Shown piece after piece: positions 34,895 through 44,718 of a stretch of DNA of 64,000 bases; the first letter of the stretch is position 1; every line of letters begins with the position of its first letter. The notes under the pieces were generated by a model, which saw nothing but the letters and a program-made list of their open reading frames with translations, was not told where the DNA came from and did not search any database. Made by a program: the position numbers and the translations under genes. Origin of the DNA: Argopecten irradians (taxonomy: Eukaryota > Mollusca > Bivalvia > Pectinida > Pectinidae); NCBI RefSeq assembly GCF_041381155.1, contig NC_091134.1:2476001-2540000 (forward strand), given 5' to 3'.

Positions 34895-36392
34895 TATGAA
34901 GTGTCATCTACCAGCCAAGTGTCATCTACCACCAAGTGTACCACCAAGTGTTATCTACCGGCCAAGTGTCATCTACCACCAAGTGTTATCTACCGGCCAA
35001 GTGTCATCTACCACCAAGTGTTATCTACCAGCCAAGTGTCATCTACCAACCAAGTGTCATCTACCACCAGGTGTCATCTACCAGCCAAGTGTTATCTACC
35101 GGCCAAGTGTCATCTACCACCAAGTGTCATCTACCAGCCAAGTGTCATCTACCACCAAGTGTCATCTACCAGCCAAGTGTCATCTACCGGCCAAGTGTCA
35201 TCTACCAGCCAAGTGTTATCTACCGGCTAATTGTCATCTACCAGTCAAGTGTCATCTACCAGCCAAGTGTTATCTACCGGCCAATTGTCATCTACCAGCC
35301 AAGTGTCATCTACCAGCCAAGTGTCATCTACCGGCCAAGTGTCATCTACCAACCAAGTGTCATCTACCAGCCAAGTGTCATCTACCAGCCAAGTGTCATC
35401 TACCAACCAAGTGTCAACTACCAACCAAGTGTCAACTACCAACTAAGTGTCATCTACCAACCAAGTGTCATCTACCAGTCAAGTGTCATCTACCAGTCAA
35501 GTGTCATCTACCAGCCAAGTGTCATCTACCACCAAGTGTCATCTACCAGTCAAGTGTCATCTACCAACTAAGTGTCATCTACCAGTCAAGTGTCATCTAC
35601 CAACCAAGTGTCATCTACCAACCAAGTGTCATCTACCAACAAGTGTCATCTACCAGTCAAGTGTCATCTACCACCAAGTGTCATCTACCAACCAAGTGTC
35701 ATCACCAGCCAAGTGTCATCCACCAGCCAAGTGTCATCCACCAGCCAAGTGTCATCCACCAGCAAGTGTCATCTACCAGCCAAGTGTTATCTACCGCCAA
35801 TTGTCATCTACCAGTCAAGTGTCATCTACCAACCAAGTGTCATCTACCGCCAAGTGTATCTACCAACCAACCAATTGTCATCTACCTCAAGTGTCATCTA
35901 CCAGCCAAGTGTCATCTACCAACCAAGTATCAACTACCAACCAAGTGTCAACTACCAACTAAGTGTCATCTACCAACTAAGTGTCATCTACCCTCAAGTG
36001 TCATCTACCAGTCAAGTGTCATCTACCAGCCAAGTGTCATCTACCAGCCAAGTGTCATCTACCACCAAGTGTCATCTACCAGTCAAGTGTCATCTACCAA
36101 CTAAGTGTCATCTACCAGTCAAGTGTCATCTACCAGTCAAGTGTCATCTACCAACCAAGTGTCATCTACCAACTAAGTGTCATCTACCAACCAAGTGCCA
36201 TCTACCAGTCAAGTGTCATCTACCACCAAGTGTCATCTACCAACCAAGTGTCATCCACCAGCCAAGTGTCATCCACCAGCAAAGTGTCATCTACCAACCA
36301 AGTGTTATCTACCGGCCAAGTGTCATCTACCAGTCAAGTGTCATCAAACAACCAATTGCTATTTACAAGCCAAGTGTCATCTTTGATAAAAG
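34895..36392. repeat. 18-bp minisatellite array (about 83 units)
   Basis: Units are CAAGTGTCATCTACCAGC with 17-bp (ACCACCAAG) and rarer other-length variants. Single-base changes make sub-types (GTTATC, CCGGCC, CCAACC, CCAGTC, CATCCACC) arranged in short recurring strings. The unit length of 18 keeps all three plus frames open. The apparent hexapeptide products (SSTSQV, CHLPAK, VIYQPS) are by-products, and the 17-bp units switch between them. Confidence 0.95.
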
Positions 36393-37560
36393 GCTAGTAT
36401 CAATACTATCTACTGCTACCATCCTTAAACAAATGATAAAAGTATCAACATCAATTCTTCCGTTTCAAAAGCGGGTTGAATATCACTGATAGAAACTTTC
36501 GTTCGAAAGGCAATAAAATACTGATAATAAGATTATATAATGGATAATTCCACCTAGGCAAAGTTTGATATTGTTTATAAATAAATTAATTTTCAGACAA
36601 ATATTGCTCAAAATGAGCGTGATAATAGTTATAAAAAGTGTTATGCATAAATTATGTGAGAAGAAAAAGTCATCAACTACCTCTTCCAGACGAATCATAG
36701 CAGGGCTGGTACTTATATCAGTACATCTTGCTTTTCAAATATACCGGTCAAACAATATACTCAATGAAATAATATAATCAACATTTTATACACAAGACAA
36801 TTAAATAAAAACTTGTAAATCGATGGACGGAATAATAGCTATCACAATTTGGATTTTTAACATCAATTTGTTTACTGGAATCAATTAAATAACAACATAC
36901 AAAGCATTTGAACAATTTCGATTCTTATATTATCATCAGATTATATTAAGAATGAACTGTTTAAATGTAGCCTTGAGAATGCTTATCACATCAAAATACT
37001 CTCAGGCAATAACCAAACAAGGAAATGGGCAATATTACAATGTATAAAAACTTCATTATAAAGTACTGTTTAAAACAACTTTATAATACAGTTTGGTTTA
37101 CTATGGACGGCCTTCCCAGAGTACAATGTGCTGCAGGTGAATGTCTCTATTCATGTCACAGTACAACAAAACCCGAACACCCTCTCACGACTACGGTACC
37201 ATCCGTGAATTATAGGTTTTTTTATCCAGTATTACTAAATTAAAAGATAATGTCATTTTAAGTATACGGTCTGTTCCCTAAGATTGTCATTTTAAGTTGG
37301 AATGAGAAGAGTCATTTCGTTCTACTGTTACCTCTACATATCTTAATATTCGGACATCGATATTACAGAATGACTATGCTATCCAAATTGTAATTATACA
37401 GTACCCTAGCATTAGTATGAACGCTGGTTAAAAGCTATATTTGACATTTAAGAGACAATATCCTAAAATTTCAGATACATTATCGAAAATGTTAAGAAAG
37501 TTGCATTTAAAAAAAATATCTATAGATTTGTTGCGTTTTTTTACTTTTGTGAAAGGTCGA
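36393..37560. other. Intergenic between satellite and gene C
   Basis: AT-rich. Short frames at 36565 and 37025 (plus) carry no recognised domain. Confidence 0.4.
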
Positions 37561-37565
37561 CCATT

Positions 37566-39061
37566 CTATGAAATGTGAAGCAGCAACGTTATGACAGACA
37601 AAAACATGCTGTTGAAGACAAGTCCGCCACATTGTAAAGCACCAGAATCATAATTAACGGTAGTTAGAGTGGAATTGTCTGTAGTGCCATTCGTTGGAGT
37701 GTTACTTGTAGGGGTACCACTTGTTGGAGCGCCACTTGTTTGGGTACCACTTGGTGGAGAGCCACCTGTTGGAGTGCCACTTGTAGGGGTGCCACTTGGT
37801 GTGGTGCCACTTGTAGGGGTGCCACTTGGTGTGGTGCCACTTGTAGGGGTGCCACTTGTTGTAGTGCCATTAGTTGGGGCGACACTGGTTGGAATTGTCA
37901 CGGTAGTAGTTGGAGCGGGACTGGTTTCAGTTGTAATGTTAGTAGGAGTGGTAGTAGCAGCATTGGTAATGATGGGCACCACAGTTACTAAGACCACTGA
38001 AACAACCAAATACAACAGTATAGTGGTATAACGGAAACATTATACTATAATTCAAAGTTACACTTTAAACTTATAATGTTATAACCACCATCAAAATGTG
38101 CTTTATTGTGAGTAATTTTAAGCAATAAACTTCCAAGTGATAGTATATAGTCTTTATGATTTTGGTGACCGATATATATAGAATGTCGCTCGATAGTAAT
38201 TATCAAATTGCATTCATACCACCTACGTACTATTATTGTGTAACATTTCATTGCATGTTTTACAATAATAGGCAACTAAAACGTATAAAATAAGCGTCAA
38301 ATTATAAAATCGTTTTTAATAAGGAAATTATCCAATTATTACTGTCTGAACTTTTTAAAAAAAAAACCGCTATTGCGCCATGTTATTTGTAATTTTGTAG
38401 TAATGTGTCGTTCCATAGCAACGATAATGGTATTGAATAGACTTCGAATTCGAAAGTATGTTGGTTTAGTTATGAAGATAGGTCTGATTATAATTAAGAT
38501 TGTAATCAATCACTGGTAGGTGACAGATGGCGTTGCACTTACATCACATTGAATGCCGCTTTTCACCATTCAGGCTAAATTTTGTTTTTAATCGTGCTAA
38601 AAAAATACATTCGTCATTTTCGATCCACTACCCCTACACCGATCTCATTACTGTACATTGTAGTACACAGGACATACATTTGAACTTATTACTTCGGGTA
38701 TACTACCGATGTATAGGTAAACAAAACATAGAATGTAAATATAAATATTATTATCGAAATTATCAATATTGGCTAAAATATACATAATATGTAACCTGTT
38801 TTCAGCTTATTGTCAAACGGTAATATGATGTAAATATCTAAGGACACGACACTATTAATAGTGTTAGTAAATGACTAGGAATAATGCTATGCTAATCGAC
38901 TGGGCAGCTGAATGTTCATATTCATTACAATGACATGGCTTAGTTTAAAGTAGTGGAATATGGTATAGTATGAACTATGTAATATAAATTATAGGTAATA
39001 ACTTACCTGTTACTCCAAACAGGAAGTGTAAACCAACGCCTGACTGCTCAATAGGCCCCAT
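37566..39061 (-). CDS. Gene C: secreted mucin-like GPI-anchored protein (2 coding exons)
   Basis: Coding exon 1 is 39061-39007 (55 nt). Its ATG follows acceptor TTTTTACAG directly and it ends at ACAG|GTAAGTT in phase 1. Coding exon 2 is 37996-37566, entered after TTTGGTTGTTTCAG. The 161-residue product starts MGPIEQSGVGLHFLFGVT and continues VVLVTVVPIITNA, a signal peptide with a likely cut before ATTTP. The ectodomain is almost only Thr, Ser, Pro and Gly, with repeats of SGTPTSGTTP and a few NxT sites, as in O-glycosylated mucin stalks. The tail is polar VNYDSGALQCGG, then hydrophobic LVFNSMFLSVITLLLHIS to the stop, as in GPI-anchor signals. A leader exon with donor AAAG|GTAAGAAT lies near 40974, with a CCAAT box (minus) near 41092. 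It is a probable cell-surface or mucus component. Confidence 0.65.
38050..39000. other. Intron of gene C
   Basis: AT-rich intron between the two coding exons. No nested gene identified; the 86-codon plus frame at 38527 is unrecognised. Confidence 0.4.
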
Positions 39062-39289
39062 CTGTAAAAATATCACATAAATATTTATAGTCGTTGGAAT
39101 GGTCACCTTTTACTTACGTTAAAATTTGTCACATAGAATAAACAATATAATATATACGTGACATTTTAACTGCAAACTGTATATTTTATGATAACATATA
39201 ATAAAAGTACATGAGAATATTTTCAGCATATTATGAAGTGGCTAATGCTTACATGCGCCCAACGCCAACAGAACATAACAATATTCATC

Positions 39290-39595
39290 GTTAGGACACT
39301 AATTAGTGTGTTCCTCGTATAAATGTATGTCAATTAACACAAAAATAATACAACATAATTTGTTTTGCGTTTGATGCATACATAAGCAGAATTTCATTTC
39401 ATGTAGGGCAACGTGATATAGAGTATTTCGGGAAGAAATTATTTTTTATAATGTTTTCTTGAAGTAAAGTTAGATCACACATTTAAATATTGGCAATTGT
39501 GTAAAGAAAGTAACTTCTGTTTCTGAACCCATTTACAGAGTCATTTGCTCCTGGTTTTGATAGAAAAAAAATGTTAGTGGTGTAGCACCTAGAAG
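39290..39595. mobile_element. Diverged MITE, family of 12595-12951 (reverse orientation)
   Basis: Matches the reverse complement of that element at GTCAATTAACACAAAAATAA, ATTTGTTTTGCGTTTGATGC and GCTCCTGGTTTTGATAG. The terminal repeats are eroded. Confidence 0.6.
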
Positions 39596-39599
39596 ATAG

Positions 39600-40970
39600 A
39601 TAATTATACTTTATTCATGGATATAAACACTTGCAAAATGCATTCTGTAATAAATGGTGACTGATATAAAGTATATATGAATCCGATCCGCCTCCAACAC
39701 GATGATAAGCAGATCAGATAGTTAGAATCGTTGACAGAGCATGCCCAGTGTCATTCTATTTACACCTCCCTCATAAAGACTTATTTATTGCTTAAAAGTC
39801 GTAAATGGCTGTCTGGAAAAAAAATCAACATTCATGGCGCAGCAGCCCTTGAAGTTAATTTATTACATGTTATGAAATTGATTTAACTATGAACAATAGA
39901 AATTTTACATCTATCGTTTATGTGCACATGCATGTCCCATCTCCATTATTTGTGTCTTGGCAACTAGTGACGTTAACTAGCAACGCGGGCACGTGACTCT
40001 CTTCAGACTCGCCATTGGCTGGTATCAATGTACGGGTTATAAACTAGCATCGACTGGTTATAAAGTCGGATAATGTTAGGAATGATTTAGTAAGGAGGAA
40101 AATATTAAGCATTACCAATCTTCATTTTCGATATAAAATCGTGAAGAAAAGTAATTAATAAATATAATGTGTGACATCCTGTATGAAGCAATTACATAAT
40201 TCGCACATATATTGATATTTTTTACTGACACAAAAATGTTCTGCCAATGGAAAAGGAAATCAATATGATAAGCAAGAATAATTGTGGAACAAAGCTTGCA
40301 CGGGTTGTTGAAATTACATAGCAATCAAACAATTTGTACTCAAGAAAATTTAAGAATTAAGGAAACGCATGCGCAGCATTTTGAAGGATGATGTGCCCCT
40401 ATTTCCTCTTTTTAAAACTAATACTTGTCCAAATGCATTTAATGCAAGGTAGCATCAATCACAAATGTGACGTTTTCGTGATATATTTCAACAAGGTCAT
40501 AGCAAATAGATAAAATGCCTTTATCATTTATAATTCTAAAATGTGTAACAAATAAGCCTATATTACGCTGCGCATTTAGTGGTTTGATGTAAGAAAAGAA
40601 CTCTATATATTAGCAGAAGGCCCATTGTAGTATAAATAGCCTCCTGTTTCAAAACAATAAAATTAAACACGAGCATTTTTACTGAAATATTCGCCTTTTG
40701 TTCAGAGAAATCGGGTCAAGCAAGAATGGCTCCTTTGGTGAATTAGTTAGATGCCGTTTCTGCATTTTGACTAAAAGCTAAAGAAATTAAATATCAAGTC
40801 TTTAAAATTGACAAATGGCAACAACAAGGGGAAAAAGAAAGATGAATTAAACAAAAATGCATTTAGAACAAAATGAAAATATCTTTTGCAATTATAAATG
40901 AATGCATATGATATTAATCTAGAATTTCATGTTAGGATATTACCTTTAATATAAAATGATTCTTACCTTT
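39600..40970. other. Leader intron of gene C
   Basis: AT-rich, with no exon or element that I can support. Confidence 0.35.
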
Positions 40971-40973
40971 CAG

Positions 40974-41050
40974 ACCAGGCTTCAAATTGGGTAGATGGTG
41001 TTCCGTCCGTCCGACTGATCTTATGAAATAAAACACGGAAGATATGTACA
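40974..41050 (-). other. Probable 5' leader exon of gene C
   Basis: Minus-strand sequence ending GCCTGGTCTGAAAG is followed by GTAAGAATCA, a strong donor 1.9 kb before the ATG exon. The start is uncertain. A CCAATCAGG box on the same strand near 41092 fits a promoter just upstream. Confidence 0.45.
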
Positions 41051-41689
41051 ATCATGAACATTTCTCATTCCAGGAACTGATCCGCATTACCTGATTGGTT
41101 CATTTCTCGTACGCCCATCCAGAAACTGATGATTCTACTGCGCATGTGTTGATATTTCTGTGGACCTGGTAACCTCTTATGTTACTACAAACAGAGAGAG
41201 ATATCGCTAACAATACATAAACAAAGCAACACTCATATTGCACTATCATAAATATTTCACAAATAATGTAATATACATTTGGAAACGCATATTTTTGTCG
41301 AGGGTTTTGATATGTTTAAGAAAGATTCATTATTAGGGAGACTCGTTATTAAAACCATGTAAGATAAAACAATGTTATTATATAGCATTGCTAATGCCGA
41401 CCATTTCACGTGATGGAATAGGATGGGGAAAAGAGGAGATATGACATTTATCTGACCACAGAAAGTATGTCTACTTTTTCCCTCTATTTGCGTTTCAGGT
41501 CATGTGGATTCTCTCATTTCACAATTAAACAAATCTATTGTTATTATGAAAGTGTTTGCTTGGAGGAGCTTCGTAGGTATACAAAGGCCCGCTATCAATA
41601 TCAGTTTTAAAATTTTCCATAACTCAGAGAAAAGTTCTTAACTTACAGTACATTTCCACTGTATCGCATCTAATCTTCTTCACTCGACG

Positions 41690-42440
41690 GTGTTACTGAG
41701 AAGTGGTCAGTGAAGTATCACGTGTAGATGGTCAGTCGTGTAACAATATGAGAGAGTTGTATACAGGTTGTAGGTCCAGCTTCTTGTCTTTGTTTAGAGA
41801 TGGCTTTCTTTGTTTGGTGGCTATGTACTCCTTTACTCTTCTCTTTATATGGATGTCTTCTGTAGTTATTATCTTTGCTATCTCAGGGTTGATGTGTAGT
41901 CCCGTCTGCCTCCTGTGTTCGAGAATTTACCTGGCTTAGTGTTGTTTTGAGTCTGACTTCTAGTGATCTCTCAGTTTCCACCACATAGTCACAGTTACAC
42001 TGTTCACATTTGATGTAATATACCATGTCTTTTACCTGTGTAAACTGTCACTTACGAAAAGTTATATATGGGAGGCCGATGTTGTTGTTGTTGTCTTTAT
42101 ATTGTTTGTGTTGTTTCTTCTCTTTTTCTCCTAGAGAATAAGAACATCCACAGGATATGTATTGGTCTGTAGTGCTGTGTAAATATGTTCTATCTCTGAT
42201 GTTTGGCCCTCTTTGTTGGTGACTAATTTCTCGGATCGATGGAGTACGGCTTTTATCACCGTTCGTTCGTGTTCTAGATGGTGCTTAGATTGGCTATTTG
42301 GCTATTGATGTACTGGTCTGTGTGAGTTGGTTTCCCATACACAGAGGAGTTTGGTCATAATGTCATCCACGAATCTAAACCAAAGCGGTGGTGAGTTTTG
42401 AGTTGAGGCTTCTTTCTCTCATAAGCTTACCCCTGCTGAC
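41690..42440 (-). mobile_element. Penelope-like element, decayed C-terminal fragment
   Basis: The minus strand shows the end of a Penelope-like reverse transcriptase (a His/Pro-rich segment followed by LEHERTVIKAVLHRSEKLVT). It is followed by the start of a GIY-YIG endonuclease (MVYYIKCEQCNCDYVVETER, then SLEVRL). The copy is an old, broken fragment; the main RT domain is absent. Confidence 0.7.
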
Positions 42441-42539
42441 GACAAGAGCCGTAGTGACAGGAATAATCGTAAAAAGGGTCAGAAACATCATAGTTTCATC
42501 ACTCTGACTTATTGTCACGTGACTATCGGCCATGAGACA

Positions 42540-42760
42540 AAACACCGAAACAGTGGCTAACGCTCAACGTATGGCCAAAAGTTTCGCGGTATCAAGGGAG
42601 ACATTAAGGAAAAAAGGATACTATCTCAAAGATGGGGCGGTATCAAGGGATCAAGGGAGACGTTAGGAAAAAGATAAGAATTTTACTCTTAATTTATAGG
42701 GAACCTTGTTAGGTCATATAGTGGAGGCAACAGGACCAATGAAGCCATGCCCCTGAATTT
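42540..42760 (-). mobile_element. Dispersed ~530 bp family, 5'-half copy
   Basis: Contains the GCGGTATCAAGGGA...TTAGGAAAAAG segment, partly duplicated within the copy, and a worn GGCAACAGGACCAATG head. Confidence 0.6.
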
Positions 42761-43980
42761 AAAATGAAATTAATATATTTTTAAATTGCATTGTCGGCAG
42801 TAATTCTGCTTTCAGCGAAAAGGAAAGCCTTTATATTATTAGCCTCGCAAGATTTTTTTAAAATAGAAACAACACTGTATCTAGCCTTAAAGTTAATGCT
42901 TTACCGTATGTAAACATTTTTGCCTCCTCTTTATATTTAATATTCCTTCAAGTGTTTGACAACACCGGTAACGATATTCTAAAATCAGCTCTCAAATAAC
43001 ACCACCAATAAATTAAAATGGGAATGCGTGACTAATCATAAACTGTGGTCTGTCAAAGGATGAAAATATTTCTATGTGTCCCAGTCAAGCTTAAAACAGC
43101 AAATGAAAACAGATTCCGTTAGTAATATGTATTGTTAAATCTTAAACACTTTAAGCATATGATTATTATAATACATTTATTTTATTGTTAAAACCAAAAT
43201 TATTTAACAAAACTCACAGTTCATTTGTGAAATTTAATTACATCTACAAAGTATTTGATACCTTTTCTTCTCTTTCATTTTTTAATCTTTTCGTTGTTTC
43301 ATATTTTATCGTTTCCACGATTTGATTTCCTCGTAACTTCGATAAGCATATAATCGTGTTGTGTGCTGGTTATTGTTTTTTTTATCTTAACTGTATTGTA
43401 TTGCGGATATTAAATAAAAAGCTGTAAAAACTTTGTGACATGTGTTTTGATTTATTCAGGGATGAAATATATGTCTACTCAATGGTGTGGTATAGTAGTT
43501 TTATTGCCGTATTAACAGCCAGGGTTATTTAAGGAAGGCTAACCTAAATGTCGGTATGATGTCGCTAAAACATTAATGTAATTGTCCAACCAAGATACCA
43601 CCGGTGTTACATGGCTGTTTTCAGCATCATTACACCGACATGTCTATCTACTCCATTTAAATTGTTTGGAAGTATCATTATTTAATGAATAACAGAAAAC
43701 ATTTGATTTAAATACATTTGTTACATTAAGATGTATGTATATAAGGCATTACTTTTTACGGATTACTTCTCTGATTCTGTGACAATTTTGATTGTGCGTG
43801 TATGTGATAATTTTGAATTGAAAGACTTATTATGCAATCGTGAAATGTATCATAACGACAAAGCAATTTCGCTATTAGAGAACCCTGAGGAAGATTAGCT
43901 TTGCTAAAGAGGATTTTTTATCCTCAATACATAAACTTGTTTCCCATTATTATAATGAAAGTTTTGAAACATGATGCTGT
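42761..43980. other. Gene-poor stretch
   Basis: AT-rich. A short tail fragment of the dispersed family occurs near 43505-43545 (ATTAACAGCCAGGGTTATTT). Nothing else recognised. Confidence 0.4.
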
Positions 43981-43984
43981 TCTT

Positions 43985-44225
43985 AATGTTTGGTTGTTTG
44001 ATTAGAAGAACGTCATATTAACAGCGGGGTCATTTAAGGACGGTTTTCTCGTATACATGCGTGTGTGAAGAGTGGGTGTGGTTTGGGTGACTGCCGTATG
44101 CTCGTGTTGTGACTCTATGTAATAATGGAACTCTCCTTTATAAGGATATTTCAATGACCTCCGCTCAGTCATATTCTTATAACAACGTGCAAACCACTCC
44201 CTGTATGCTGGGTGTTACGCAGGAG
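43985..44225 (-). mobile_element. Dispersed ~530 bp family, partial copy
   Basis: TTAACAGCGGGGTCATTTAA, then GGACGG, TGCCGTATGCTCGTGTTGTG and CCACTCCCTGTATGCTG occur in family order, with internal deletions. Confidence 0.7.
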
Positions 44226-44270
44226 CATCATATGATTAAAACACAGATCGTTATCATCACTACGTTCGAT

Positions 44271-44568
44271 TAGAGGATCTGATAACATCCCATTAGGGTC
44301 ACGTTCTAGTGACCTGTGGAAATGGTCAATCAAATAGCTGCTGCCAGAATTTGACTGGCAACGAAACAGTTTGAAAATCTGTCTGCATTATTTTCGTTTA
44401 TAGTCATCTCGCCAAAAGAGCACAACAAAGTTAAATGTATATGTATAGTGGGACGAAATAGAATTATCAATTGACATAGCAATGTGTAGAAATGCATTTG
44501 ATCTGAAATATACGTGGTAAAAAGGTCACCAGAACGTGACCCCTTATGGCATGTTGTCAGATCCTCTA
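44271..44568. mobile_element. MITE with ~45-bp inverted repeats
   Basis: TAGAGGATCTGATAACATCC and TTAGGGTCACGTTCTAGTGA at the left pair with the right end GGTCACCAGAACGTGACCCC and GTTGTCAGATCCTCTA. The motif GATCTGACAACAT next to GGGGTCAC is shared with the arms of the MITE at 28113-28337, so the two may be related. Confidence 0.75.
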
Positions 44569-44644
44569 CTGAACGGAGTGGTCATACGGATCTGTATGTT
44601 AATCAGATTAGCAAGAACAGAAAATTCCACTATCATTAGGTTAT

Positions 44645-44718
44645 GGTATGTCTTGATTAAGGGACGGAACCTATACAGAGTCACAGGGACGAGCGCTCAC
44701 CTCAGGGTGAGGCGGTAA
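44645..44718 (-). mobile_element. Dispersed ~530 bp family copy split by a DNA transposon (left piece)
   Basis: GGGACGGAACC, AGCGCTCACCTCAGG and GTGAGGCGGT are family landmarks. The continuation (TTTAGGCGATATATACTATT, CTAACGCCCTACCTG) is at 47471-47562, beyond the 2.75-kb transposon. Confidence 0.65.

Noticed and set aside
34842-36489. Proteins of up to 420 residues made of hexapeptide repeats
   Set aside because: The frames are open in all forward phases because of the 18-bp unit, and 17-bp units shift between them. There is no leader, domain or splice signal.
41703-41939. Plus-strand hydrophobic 78-residue protein
   Set aside because: It is the reverse of the Penelope-like fragment, whose minus-strand motifs explain the sequence.
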